Shown here in pieces: positions 43,901 through 52,649 of a stretch of DNA of 64,000 nucleotides. This DNA comes from JAWPMT01 sp965267435 (GTDB lineage Bacteria > Bacteroidota > Bacteroidia > Cytophagales > Cyclobacteriaceae). Where the stretch lies: positions 3,844,001 through 3,908,000 of the forward strand of contig OZ253960.1 in the NCBI GenBank assembly GCA_965267435.1, given 5' to 3'. The position numbers and the translations under genes are program-made. Below the pieces are notes generated by a model that made no database searches, had not been told where the DNA came from, and worked only from the letters and a program-made list of their open reading frames with translations. Within the stretch, counting starts at the first letter, position 1. Each line of letters starts with the position of its first letter.

Positions 43901-44598
43901 CGGCAGAGGTATGCCTGACACCTGCTCTTATTCACCAATATGATCTCGCAGGCAAGAGTGCAGTGATCATCGACATCTTCCGTGCCACATCATGCATGGT
44001 CACCGGTCTATGTGAGGATGTCCAGCGCATCTATCCGGTGGCGACCGTGGAAGAGTGCCTGGAGCACGGGCGAAATGGCAAAGTCATGGCAGGAGAGCGC
44101 GGCGGACAGAAGATCCCGGAGTTCGATATTGGCAACTCGCCCTATGACTATCGCTCGGAATTAGTCAAAGGAAGAGATGTGGCCGTCACCACAACAAATG
44201 GCACTCAGGCAATCGAAAAATCTCGCGGAGCAGAGGAGGTCATCATTGGTGCCTTCCTCAATTTGACCGCTACGAGGGATTATCTGCTGTCGCTTGATAG
44301 GGACATCGTGTTGCACTGCGCGGGATGGAAAGGCACCGTCAACCTTGAGGATACATTGTACGCTGGGGCACTTTTGGAAGCCCTTGGATCGCAAGTGCAG
44401 TTGCTGGATGACTCGTCGCTGCTGGCACTGTCCCTGTATCAAAGACATGCGGGCAACCTCACTGAAGTATCAAAGAATTCCGGCCATGCCAAGAGGTTGG
44501 CAAAATTTGGTATTACCAGGGACATCGAGTTTTGTATGACGATCGATCAGTACCAGGATGTGATCGTCATGGCTTCTGACCACCTGGTCAAAAAGTAA
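43897..44598 (+). CDS. comB: 2-phosphosulfolactate phosphatase-like protein (ComB family)
   Basis: A 233-residue ComB-family protein. Family features are AVIIDIFRATSCMV (Asp and Arg near the start), GERGGQKIPEFDIGNSPYDY, VAVTTTNGTQAI and VLHCAGWKGTVNLEDTLYAGAL. The archetype is a Mg-dependent acid phosphatase acting on 2-phosphosulfolactate in coenzyme M synthesis. Bacteroidota do not make coenzyme M, so a sulfolactate-related or other phosphatase role must be considered. The gene overlaps gcvT by 4 nt and its 3' end overlaps the convergent DUF2721 gene by 11 nt. Confidence 0.85.
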   Translation: MTAEVCLTPALIHQYDLAGKSAVIIDIFRATSCMVTGLCEDVQRIYPVATVEECLEHGRNGKVMAGERGGQKIPEFDIGNSPYDYRSELVKGRDVAVTTTNGTQAIEKSRGAEEVIIGAFLNLTATRDYLLSLDRDIVLHCAGWKGTVNLEDTLYAGALLEALGSQVQLLDDSSLLALSLYQRHAGNLTEVSKNSGHAKRLAKFGITRDIEFCMTIDQYQDVIVMASDHLVKK

Positions 44599-44998
44599 TC
44601 TTTGAGTCGAGCTCCATATCGCTCAATTCCAGATCAAGGGCCTTTGTCGACAACTGGACCTCTCGCAACGAGATGATCAGAGAGGCGAGAAGCAGTACCA
44701 GCGACACTCCGAAAGCGTACTGGCCATACGAAACCGATCCGTTGAAAAGTAGGAACATGCTCAGCACGCAAAAGAAGAAGCTGAGTACTCCTGTGAACTG
44801 CATCGACCTGATGAGATACAGTCGCTGACGAAGATTCTTCAATTGTCCCACGAGCACGCCCTTTTCGGGGTCCTGTAGGTAATTGGCATGCAATTGCCGG
44901 ATCATGCTGGCTATGGCCAGGAAGCGATTGGTATAAGCCAGCAGCAAAAGTGAGATGGCTGGAAACAGCAGTGCCGGAGTGGTGATCGTGATCTGCAT
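44588..44998 (-). CDS. DUF2721 membrane protein
   Basis: A 136-residue protein with three transmembrane helices (ITTPALLFPAISLLLLAYTNRF, FTGVLSFFFCVLSMFLLF, YAFGVSLVLLLASLIISL). A basic cytoplasmic loop between the first two (IRQLHANYLQDPEKGVLVGQL, then QRLYLIR) is the DUF2721 signature. Function unknown. Its start overlaps the MazG-like stop (TGATG), so it is the last gene of a tightly packed set of four. Its 3' end overlaps comB on the other strand. Confidence 0.82.
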   Translation of the reverse strand: MQITITTPALLFPAISLLLLAYTNRFLAIASMIRQLHANYLQDPEKGVLVGQLKNLRQRLYLIRSMQFTGVLSFFFCVLSMFLLFNGSVSYGQYAFGVSLVLLLASLIISLREVQLSTKALDLELSDMELDSKITF

Positions 44999-45324
44999 CA
45001 GTGCAGCTTTTCGTTCTGCTGGTGCCGATCTTTGTCACGAATGTTCTTTTTAGCGAGGTTGGCTTCCAATGCCTTAGTGAGGTCAACGCCTGTCTGATTG
45101 GCCAGGCAAATCACCACCCAAAGGATGTCAGCCAACTCATCTCCAAGATCCCGGCCCTTATCGGACTCCTTGAACGATTGCTCTCCATAGATCCTGGCGA
45201 TGAGTCGTGCTAATTCTCCCACCTCTTCGGTGAGGATAGCCATATTGGTCAGCTCATTGAAGTATCGGACACCAGTGGTCTGGATCCATTCATCTACTAC
45301 TTTCTGAGCTTCCTCGATGGTCAT
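44998..45324 (-). CDS. MazG-like nucleotide pyrophosphohydrolase
   Basis: A 108-residue all-alpha NTP pyrophosphohydrolase. The metal-binding signature is complete: EEVGELARL (EExxE, near 33) and DLGDELADILW (ExxD, near 61-70). It hydrolyses (d)NTPs or modified nucleotides to the monophosphate and pyrophosphate. It lacks the second domain of full MazG, as is usual in this short family. It starts on the stop of the upstream lipoprotein gene (TAATG) and overlaps DUF2721 by 1 nt. Confidence 0.87.
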   Translation of the reverse strand: MTIEEAQKVVDEWIQTTGVRYFNELTNMAILTEEVGELARLIARIYGEQSFKESDKGRDLGDELADILWVVICLANQTGVDLTKALEANLAKKNIRDKDRHQQNEKLH

Positions 45325-45890
45325 TAATTGGCTTTCAGATTTTCGTTGAGGTGCTTGATAACAAATCCTTCCGTCTCCAGCTTGGAGACCAGGTACTCGA
45401 TTCTCGATCTCTCACTACTCAGGAGAGAATCCATATTCGGCTCAAATTCCTGAAATTTCTCGTGGGGGAAGCGCTTGCCAGGCTCATAATGATCCTCCCA
45501 AAACAAGCTCTCGACAATCTGATCCTTGTCGTAGTAGTATTTATACTCTGCCGCAAGTCTCTCGTCCTTGTCATTGACCAGATGGCCCGAGAAGATCACA
45601 TGACCTTCAGGATCGAAATAGAAATAATCATCTCTTTCGACGTGGGCGGTACGGAGGGTGGAAACGATCTTCTGAAGATGTCCTTCCATGATGTAGCCTC
45701 TCATCTTGATGAGTGAATCCCCTGAGACAATATCGTCCTCCAGGATCTCTACCCGATGATTGCTGTCGATATGGCTTATGATTTCGTTGATAGAATTGAC
45801 AAGTGGCCTTTTTTCTTTGCTGATCCCGTCTCCTGAACAGGAGAACAATAGCAGCGCAAATGCACTACAAATTGCAGATAATGGCTTCAT
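45324..45890 (-). CDS. hypothetical lipoprotein
   Basis: A 188-residue lipoprotein. The ATG at 45890 gives the signal MKPLSAICSAFALLLFSC with the lipobox Cys near 18. A longer in-frame extension runs back into lpxL and is rejected. The mature part is acidic and mixed alpha/beta (EGHLQKIVSTLRTAHVERDDYFYFDPEGHVIF, then EYKYYYDKDQIVESLFW), resembling a small repeat-type beta sheet. No family recognised. It follows lpxL by 22 nt and overlaps the MazG-like gene by 1 nt. Confidence 0.7.
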   Translation of the reverse strand: MKPLSAICSAFALLLFSCSGDGISKEKRPLVNSINEIISHIDSNHRVEILEDDIVSGDSLIKMRGYIMEGHLQKIVSTLRTAHVERDDYFYFDPEGHVIFSGHLVNDKDERLAAEYKYYYDKDQIVESLFWEDHYEPGKRFPHEKFQEFEPNMDSLLSSERSRIEYLVSKLETEGFVIKHLNENLKAN

Positions 45891-45912
45891 AGCTAAAATT
45901 GTTGACGGTTGT

Positions 45913-46812
45913 TTACTTCCGAAAGATAAGTAATTCCTCACTGTCCCGCTGCTCATACTTCCAGCGATTGTGGGTCCACAGCCAGTGAGCCGGCATTTTT
46001 CGGATCTCGGCCTCGGATAGTCGTATGTAATTGCGCAATACCTCGTAGTCATTCTTAGCATAGGATGGCGAACCCATCGATTCCACCTGCACCAGGTATT
46101 GGCCTCTTTTGACCCTTTGCATTGACGCATAGTAGGCAGGCCACTGCGTCAGGTACGGCAGGGCAAAGATCCCCCGGTAGAAAGGTGTGGGCATATCCAG
46201 AAACGACGTCCACACTTTCCCTTTGTTTCCTTTGGAAGGGGACTGATCGGCAACAACGCCGATGCCACGAAAGTCCTTGAGATGTCGAATGGCGTTGCCG
46301 ACATGATCGATGTGGATGGGTTTGTTGCCAAATCTGGACCGGTAGCTATACATCCATTTGTCCGCCGACCCGGTACTCAGCGGCTTGTAGATCGGATCAA
46401 TAGGCGCCACCTGCAGGCCAAAAGCGAGCGCAATCCATTCCCAGTTGCAATAATGCGAAGCATACAAAAGAAAAGGTGCGTTGTGCTGTCTCAGGGCCTT
46501 GAGATCGTCGCTCTCCTCAATCTCTACTCGGCCCAACAGCTCCGAGCGTGACATACTCGCACCCCGCAAGGACTCCAAAGCCACATCCGACAAATTGAGG
46601 TAACAATCGCGGGCAATATTCTTTCGGGCTTCCATCGAAGCTTCAGGAAAAGCCCGCTCAACATTGGCCTTGACTAGCTTTGGTCGATAAAACCTCGACA
46701 AAACAGCAGCCAGCAAGGACGATAATCCATAAAAAAAAGAAGATGGCAACGCTGCCAAGCACGAGGATAAAAACCTGAGCATCATATTTGCACTGAGCCA
46801 GGTGACAAACAT
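45913..46812 (-). CDS. lpxL: lipid A acyltransferase (LpxL/HtrB family)
   Basis: A 299-residue membrane-bound acyltransferase. An N-terminal hydrophobic helix (LRFLSSCLAALPSSFFYGLSSLLAAVL) is followed by the catalytic HX4E motif in SHYCNWEW (His near 115). VADQSPSKGNKGKVWTSF matches the conserved 'DQ' block, and PAHWLWTHNRWK near the C-terminus is characteristic of the LpxL group. It adds a secondary acyl chain to Kdo-lipid A at the inner membrane. The start could also be the ATG nine codons downstream. It heads a four-gene set with the lipoprotein, MazG-like and DUF2721 genes and is divergent from DUF2911. Confidence 0.9.
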   Translation of the reverse strand: MFVTWLSANMMLRFLSSCLAALPSSFFYGLSSLLAAVLSRFYRPKLVKANVERAFPEASMEARKNIARDCYLNLSDVALESLRGASMSRSELLGRVEIEESDDLKALRQHNAPFLLYASHYCNWEWIALAFGLQVAPIDPIYKPLSTGSADKWMYSYRSRFGNKPIHIDHVGNAIRHLKDFRGIGVVADQSPSKGNKGKVWTSFLDMPTPFYRGIFALPYLTQWPAYYASMQRVKRGQYLVQVESMGSPSYAKNDYEVLRNYIRLSEAEIRKMPAHWLWTHNRWKYEQRDSEELLIFRK

Positions 46813-46857
46813 AGCTGGAATCTGGAACGTTTAAAGAACAAACACATCCCGCGGAGA

Positions 46858-47382
46858 ATGAAAAAGGCCAACCTACTTGCGACGCTGTCGTTGATGACTG
46901 CCATCAACATTTGCAGCTATGCCCAGGTAAGCAATCGACCCAGCCCTCCCGCGCAGGTCGAGGCCAAGATCGATGGTCTGACTATTCTCATCAACTACAG
47001 TCGCCCCTCCAAAAACGATCGCGAGATCTTCGGTGCTATTGTCGAGTACGGCCAGGTGTGGCGTACTGGAGCCAATGAAACCACATGGATAGATTTTTCC
47101 GAGGACGTGCTCGTGAATGGCAATGCCTTGGCAAAGGGTCGTTATGCGCTCTTTACTATCCCTGGTGAAGACCAATGGACGATCATCTTCAATAGCAAGT
47201 GGCAGGACTGGGGGGCTTTTGCCTATGATGGATCGCAGGATGTTCTTCGCGTCCAATCCATTCCTTTGGCCACTTCTGTCACGGAACAGTTCACGATGAG
47301 TGTCACGTCAAAAGGAGAAGTGAGAATGGCATGGGACGACACGGAAGTGACCTTCAAGGTCGTCAAGGCCGCTCGGGAGTAG
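46858..47382 (+). CDS. DUF2911 exported protein
   Basis: A 174-residue protein with a signal peptide (MKKANLLATLSLMTAINICSYAQ) and a single DUF2911 domain. Hallmarks are LTILINYSRPSKNDREIFG, YGQVWRTGANETTWIDFS and the closing WDDTEVTF. Common in Bacteroidota; function unknown. Some relatives carry C-terminal TPR repeats, absent here. It stands alone, divergent from lpxL and convergent with yicC (1-nt gap). Confidence 0.88.
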   Translation: MKKANLLATLSLMTAINICSYAQVSNRPSPPAQVEAKIDGLTILINYSRPSKNDREIFGAIVEYGQVWRTGANETTWIDFSEDVLVNGNALAKGRYALFTIPGEDQWTIIFNSKWQDWGAFAYDGSQDVLRVQSIPLATSVTEQFTMSVTSKGEVRMAWDDTEVTFKVVKAARE

Positions 47383-47383
47383 G

Positions 47384-48259
47384 CTACATGACGTTGAGGA
47401 CCTGCTCTTTGATTTGCTCGAGCTCATCCTTCATGACCACCACCACGCGCTGCATTTCAGCATCATTTGCCTTTGATCCAATGGTATTGATCTCACGACC
47501 TATCTCCTGGGCGATGAATCCCAATTTCTTACCTGAGGCTTCGTTGCTACCTAGGACTTCTGAGAAGTAGTCCAGGTGACTCTGCAGCCGGACGCGCTCC
47601 TCGGCAATGTCAAATTTCTCGATGTAGTAGATCAGCTCCTGTTCAAATCGATTCTCATCGACTTGTGTCTTGTCTTTGATCTCCGCAATGGCCTGTTCCA
47701 ATCTATTGCGAACGTTGGTCACCCTTTGAGGGTCCATCTCTGTCACCTTGGCCAGGCCCTCCCTGATGGCATCGATATTGGCTTGCAGCGATTGTGCCAG
47801 CTTGCCTCCCTCATCGATACGAAACTGATCGCAGGCCTGCACGGCCTTGTCGATGACAGACCTGGCCACATCCCATGAAATCAGAGACGCAAAGTCTTCT
47901 CTGGGCACAATGACATTGGGCGACTGTAGCGCCAGTTTGAAAAGTTCGTCCTCCTTTCCTCCGACATCCGCAGCGAGCTCCTCATAGCGCTTGTAAAACA
48001 GGCGAAACAGCTCACCATTGATCTCCACGGGCGTCTCATCGAACTGCTGAGGTTGGAAATCGATCACGAAGGATAGCTTGCCCCGGACGAGCCTGGAACC
48101 TACGTAGTTTTTTATCTCTAACTCTTTGTCGCTAAACTCCTTAGGGACTTTCAGGTTGAGGTCCAGATAACGACTATTGAGGGACTTGATCTCTACCTTG
48201 AGCGTATAGCGCTCTTCCGACACCTCCGCGGAGCCGTAACCTGTCATCGATTTTATCAT
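47384..48259 (-). CDS. YicC-family endoribonuclease
   Basis: A 291-residue YicC/YloC protein. The N-terminus IKSMTGYGSAEVSEERYTLKVEIKSLNSRYLDL is the strongest family signature. The C-terminus carries SHLDYFSEVLGSNEASGKKLGFIAQEIGREINTIGSKANDAEMQ, the conserved DUF1732 part, ending IKEQVLNVM. The family cleaves RNA with a metal ion and acts in RNA turnover. It is the last gene of an operon with an outer-membrane protein (9-nt gap) and an FAD oxidoreductase upstream. Confidence 0.92.
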   Translation of the reverse strand: MIKSMTGYGSAEVSEERYTLKVEIKSLNSRYLDLNLKVPKEFSDKELEIKNYVGSRLVRGKLSFVIDFQPQQFDETPVEINGELFRLFYKRYEELAADVGGKEDELFKLALQSPNVIVPREDFASLISWDVARSVIDKAVQACDQFRIDEGGKLAQSLQANIDAIREGLAKVTEMDPQRVTNVRNRLEQAIAEIKDKTQVDENRFEQELIYYIEKFDIAEERVRLQSHLDYFSEVLGSNEASGKKLGFIAQEIGREINTIGSKANDAEMQRVVVVMKDELEQIKEQVLNVM

Positions 48260-48268
48260 GGCCCTAAT

Positions 48269-51200
48269 TTAGAAATCCAAGCCGATACTAGCGTAAAATC
48301 GATAGTCACCAAACTCGAAATCTCTAATTGGGCGAGCTACATCGAACTTTGCATAGTAGCCAAGAAGGACCGTTCGGACTCCGGCACCGACACCCACGAG
48401 CCATGGATTTCGGAAGTTGGAGATCTTCGCGGAAAACGGCAGATTTGGCCGGTACTCTACCTCATTGGAGCTAGCCTCTCGTGTCAATGGGATGGCTCCA
48501 CTCCACGCTGTGCCGATATCATAGAAACCGACTACCTGGAAATTGCGAAGGAAGTTGGATGTGATGGGCCCTTTGGAAAGGTATTGGAAGACCGGGAGCC
48601 TCAATTCGGCATTAACCACAAGCGCGGCATTTCCAAACAGCTCATTGTAATCGAATCCACGAAGATTGGTCACGTACTCTACGAAAAGGACATCCGAATT
48701 GTCGACTGTGTTCGAGATGGCCAAAGGATCGCCAGTTGGGTGCGTATTCGTACTATTGAATAGCCAGTTGTCCACACCACCTATGAGGTAGTTCTGTTTA
48801 TTGCGACCAATCGACTGACCATAGAACAGCCTGGTGGCAAATGTGATCTCGCGGTGCACTTTCTGGTAATGCCGCAGATCAAGTCTGATGTCTCCGAAAC
48901 TGCGATTCCTATGCGTGAAGCTGCCGTATTGGGTAAATTCTGCGCGAGCTCTCGATCCCTGCAAAACATTGAATCCACGGGCCACGGTGTTGTCAAACAC
49001 TGCCGCAAGATTGACACCCGCAAAGTGTACGCGGCTGTCCTGGGCAATATCTTCCCTGTTGTTGACAGTGTTGACAGCTTCGTACTGCAAGTTTCGGAAA
49101 CTGGTAATAGCGTAGAAAGGATTGACCTCAAACCTGAACCAATTGGAAATAGGAAGATGCACCCCCGGCTCAAACCGGGTCAAAGAGTAGCGCTGACCGA
49201 GCTGCTCACCACCATCTTGCTTGATAGAAAACAGCTTGTTGTCTACCCTGAAGTGGAAATCTATCCAGTACTTGAGGTACTCGTACTCCACGAAGAAATC
49301 CCCGCTTCTCAGATCTGTAATCACCAGAGCACCACCCTTCAATTTGTGGTTTTCCAGCATGTCCGTGATCTGCGTTTCCAGGTTGATACCAAATCCCCGT
49401 AGCGGATCGATGGAGAAAGAGGTTACCAGGTTGCTAAAGCTGAATCTGGGCACGTACGGTATAGGCCCCATCACCTCTGTCTCCTGCTGGAAGCGTTGGT
49501 AGGTGGAGAAAAACGAGTCCGGTCGGTAGTTATTATCGGGCTCCTCCTTGGCATCATCCCCCTCGAAGACAAAGTTCTCCGTATCTATGAATCCTTCCTC
49601 CTCAACCGTCTCAGTCTCGTCATCCTGAAAAGCGAAGTCTTCAGTATCCAGCACGCCTGCATCTCCCTCCTCGGTTTCGGCCGCTGCTTGTTGTTCGTCC
49701 TCAGCCGCTCCAACTACAGGTGGTACCTCAATATTAGTCCCAATGCGCTGGCTATACCTCGAGGCCACAAACTGCGCTTGTCGATAGCGCTGGCGGGGAG
49801 TCTGACCGGTGAATTGCTTGGCATTGAAGTCGACGTTCTTTGTGTAGTAGACTTTGTCGATACCGTCATCCAGGGCCAGAAAGATCATCCCATCCTCGTC
49901 AAAATGGAGATCGTAGCTCTGGACACTCTTGCTGTAATTGGTCAGTTGGCTATGTAGCGAATCGCGGAAGTCATATTTATACAGATTGCGGATACCCCGC
50001 TGATCGCTGAGATAGAAGATCTCGTACTCATTTTTGGGATGCGGCTTGGTATTGTTGCCCAGTGTGTTGGTGAGCTTGAAATAAGTGGACCGTGTGGTAT
50101 CAAGATCGTAGATATACAGATTGAAGTAATCAGGAACTTCCTCCACGGGGACTGAGGCCACTCTCAAACTGTCAGAAGGCCGGTTCGAACTGAAGACTAC
50201 GGCTGCCGTGCCCGGGATGAAAGCGGGATCTGCATCGTCGTAGATGTCTTTGGTGAGGCGTCGCACGGCACTCCTGCGCATACTAACCAGGTAAAGGTCG
50301 TTTTGTCCATCGACATCCCCGCTGATGACAGCAAGTCGGCCGTTGTCATTGAAATTAAAGGAACGGATCTGTTTGAACCTCGATAGTGGCTTATTGATCT
50401 TCCGGCCATTTTTGATGTTCACACTTGAGATATAGAGCCTGCCACGTCGGTAGTAGACAATACCCAGGTTGTCATCGTCTATCCAGTCAAGCAGGGGGAG
50501 ATCTTTATCTACTTTTTTCCCTGGAACGATGATGCCTCCTTGCAGTACCGTTTTGGTCTTACCTGACTCGAGGTCCTTGACATAGACTTTGTATTTCCCC
50601 AGCCTATTGTGAGAGTAGGCCACCATCTTACCACTAGGGTTGATGCGGACATTTTTGTATTTGAATTCATTGCTCCGCTTGCTGACAAGGAGCTCATCGC
50701 TTGAAGGATCCTTGTAGTCACGAAGGACCTCTTCTTCCGTCAGCAGGTAGTAGTTCTGCCAGTTGGCCAGGAAGGTCCGGTAATCCACCCCCAAGGTGCT
50801 GGCAATACTGTTCTCTTCGTTGCGAATGATCCGCGTAAGATTCAGGACGTTAGAGATATTGCTCTTGCCATAGATGAGTGCGATATAGTTCCAGATACTT
50901 TGCCCAACGATACCTGCCTCGTCGCCCTCGATCTTGATCAATTTCTTGACACGCTTGTGTCCCAGGTAGTCCCGGATGTGATCGTCCATTTCGATACTCC
51001 AGCCATACGCCAGGTATCTGGCGGCACCATCGATGAACCACTTTGGTAAATTGAGGAGGTATGCGCTTTGGAAAATCTCCGCCAGGCTTCCGCCAAACAT
51101 CATATCTTCAATCAGGATTCGAGCCAGGCGATAGATGAGTTCCTCTTTGAATTGTACAACCGAACCAGGGTGGGCGACCTCCATCTGCAGCTTGATGAAG

Positions 51201-51547
51201 TCTGTACGACCTCCGATGGTAAAAGTGGCTCCCTCTATTCCTTTGTTACTCTGCTGAAGATCGTGGATGGAATTGTAGAGGAAGATCTTTGTTTTGGCAT
51301 AGGGAGCGTAGCCTAATAGATCTGTCAGACGGCTGAACTCGTCTTCGAGGAAATCAATCGTCTGCTTGGCATAGTCCCCACCTCCAGAATAATAGTAGAT
51401 GTCGAAGTTGGTGGTACTGTAATAATTCCACTCGAAGTTCTTGTATTGAATTCGGTTTTGGCCAAACTGGTTGCTGTAGGTCTGTGCTCCAGCAGACACA
51501 AAACCACAACAAATAAGAGACAACAATAAATAGCGGTTCAATTTCAT
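48269..51547 (-). CDS. outer-membrane protein: peptidase-MA-like, TolB-like propeller and C-terminal beta-barrel
   Basis: A 1092-residue protein in three parts. After the signal peptide (ending SAGAQ), residues 30-270 look like a gluzincin peptidase-MA domain (NFDIYYYSGGGDYAKQ..., then LPKWFIDGAARYLAYG). The zinc site HExxH is missing (KEELIYRLAR at that place). Residues 290-580 resemble TolB/WD40-like propeller blades (DDADPAFIPGTAAVVFSSNR). An acidic linker (about 630-690) holds two similar units, DTEDFAFQDDE and DTENFVFEGDD. A surface-antigen-type barrel (about 710-1092) ends in FYASIGLDF. It is probably an outer-membrane assembly or transport component; the role is not established. An ATG four codons upstream (51559) is also possible. 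Confidence 0.75.
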   Translation of the reverse strand: MKLNRYLLLSLICCGFVSAGAQTYSNQFGQNRIQYKNFEWNYYSTTNFDIYYYSGGGDYAKQTIDFLEDEFSRLTDLLGYAPYAKTKIFLYNSIHDLQQSNKGIEGATFTIGGRTDFIKLQMEVAHPGSVVQFKEELIYRLARILIEDMMFGGSLAEIFQSAYLLNLPKWFIDGAARYLAYGWSIEMDDHIRDYLGHKRVKKLIKIEGDEAGIVGQSIWNYIALIYGKSNISNVLNLTRIIRNEENSIASTLGVDYRTFLANWQNYYLLTEEEVLRDYKDPSSDELLVSKRSNEFKYKNVRINPSGKMVAYSHNRLGKYKVYVKDLESGKTKTVLQGGIIVPGKKVDKDLPLLDWIDDDNLGIVYYRRGRLYISSVNIKNGRKINKPLSRFKQIRSFNFNDNGRLAVISGDVDGQNDLYLVSMRRSAVRRLTKDIYDDADPAFIPGTAAVVFSSNRPSDSLRVASVPVEEVPDYFNLYIYDLDTTRSTYFKLTNTLGNNTKPHPKNEYEIFYLSDQRGIRNLYKYDFRDSLHSQLTNYSKSVQSYDLHFDEDGMIFLALDDGIDKVYYTKNVDFNAKQFTGQTPRQRYRQAQFVASRYSQRIGTNIEVPPVVGAAEDEQQAAAETEEGDAGVLDTEDFAFQDDETETVEEEGFIDTENFVFEGDDAKEEPDNNYRPDSFFSTYQRFQQETEVMGPIPYVPRFSFSNLVTSFSIDPLRGFGINLETQITDMLENHKLKGGALVITDLRSGDFFVEYEYLKYWIDFHFRVDNKLFSIKQDGGEQLGQRYSLTRFEPGVHLPISNWFRFEVNPFYAITSFRNLQYEAVNTVNNREDIAQDSRVHFAGVNLAAVFDNTVARGFNVLQGSRARAEFTQYGSFTHRNRSFGDIRLDLRHYQKVHREITFATRLFYGQSIGRNKQNYLIGGVDNWLFNSTNTHPTGDPLAISNTVDNSDVLFVEYVTNLRGFDYNELFGNAALVVNAELRLPVFQYLSKGPITSNFLRNFQVVGFYDIGTAWSGAIPLTREASSNEVEYRPNLPFSAKISNFRNPWLVGVGAGVRTVLLGYYAKFDVARPIRDFEFGDYRFYASIGLDF

Positions 51548-51562
51548 ACCAATAAACAAATG

Positions 51563-52600
51563 CTACCTTTCTATACTAACTTCCTTCGGCAATGGTGTGC
51601 CGTCCACTAAATGTCTTGTCATTGATTGGGCGAAGTGAGGACCCAGAGAAACACCTTTAGCTCCTAGGCCATTAAATATACCAATCCTTGGTGTTTTTTG
51701 CAGCATGCCCACGTATGGTCGGCGATCAAAAGTAGCCGGGCGGATACCTGCTTTTTTATTAACGATAAAATAGCCGCCGCCATACAACTTTGCCAGCCTT
51801 TCTTGCAAGTCCTCCGCACCCTGTCTAGAAGGCGACCAATCCAACACTTTGTGATCGTAAGTAGAGCCCACCTGAACGTAGCCATTCTTTGGAATCATGA
51901 AAACACCACGGTTCACGATATGTTCAAATTCTTCATCGGTTTGTATATCAATCAGTTCACCCTTCACAGCTCGAAACTTCAGCGATTGAAACCAGGGATT
52001 GTCCTTCACCCAGGGACCTTCACAAAACACGATCCAGTCCGCCGTTATGTCCCCGTACCTGACGTCGGCGTCAGACACCACTAGTTTGTCATATTGGAAC
52101 AACTCTGATATCAACATCCCTTTCTCCACAAACATTTCCCTCATCCCCTGAAGCAATGAAGGAAGGTCCACGTACCCGGAAAAGTTCAGATCAACGCCTC
52201 CATACGGGTCTATCACACCCGGTGTTCCGCTCGCCTTCTGTCGCAGCAATCGTATGAACGGCGCGTATTGTGCATCAGCGGCTTTTGACTGCCAGTCATT
52301 CTGCTCCTCAATCGAGACAAAAGGACGATAGATGCCTATAGGATGGTGAAACGAGCAACCAGTGATCTCCTCCAAACGCCGATAGTAATCAGGCAGCGAA
52401 GGAAAGATCTCATCTGCCAGCCATGTCTTCACCATTTGCCGTCCGGTGATTGGATTGTAGAGACCTGCCGCCACCTTCGATGATGTAAGGCCTTTACCGT
52501 CATCAATCACCAATACGTTGCTGGACCTTAGGTCCAGTTCGTGAGCCAAAAGTGTGCCAGCAAGCCCCTGTCCTACGATGATACCCTCAACCTTCTCCAA
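51563..52600 (-). CDS. FAD-dependent DAO-type oxidoreductase
   Basis: A 345-residue flavoenzyme. The Rossmann start (EGIIVGQGLAGTLLAHEL, GxGxxG motif) binds FAD. A substrate-domain segment (AVKGELIDIQTDEEFEHIV) and the C-terminal IGIFNGLGAKGVSLGPHFA match the D-amino-acid/glycine oxidase (DAO) fold. The substrate is unknown. An unusual feature is SSKVAAGLYNPITGRQMVKTW after the FAD motif, a variant found in a Bacteroidota subgroup as I recall. It heads an operon: its stop is 15 nt before the large outer-membrane protein gene. Confidence 0.82.
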   Translation of the reverse strand: MEKVEGIIVGQGLAGTLLAHELDLRSSNVLVIDDGKGLTSSKVAAGLYNPITGRQMVKTWLADEIFPSLPDYYRRLEEITGCSFHHPIGIYRPFVSIEEQNDWQSKAADAQYAPFIRLLRQKASGTPGVIDPYGGVDLNFSGYVDLPSLLQGMREMFVEKGMLISELFQYDKLVVSDADVRYGDITADWIVFCEGPWVKDNPWFQSLKFRAVKGELIDIQTDEEFEHIVNRGVFMIPKNGYVQVGSTYDHKVLDWSPSRQGAEDLQERLAKLYGGGYFIVNKKAGIRPATFDRRPYVGMLQKTPRIGIFNGLGAKGVSLGPHFAQSMTRHLVDGTPLPKEVSIER

Positions 52601-52649
52601 TAAACGCTAGTTAATTGTGCACACAAATTTGCAATATTGTAACCGCTAC

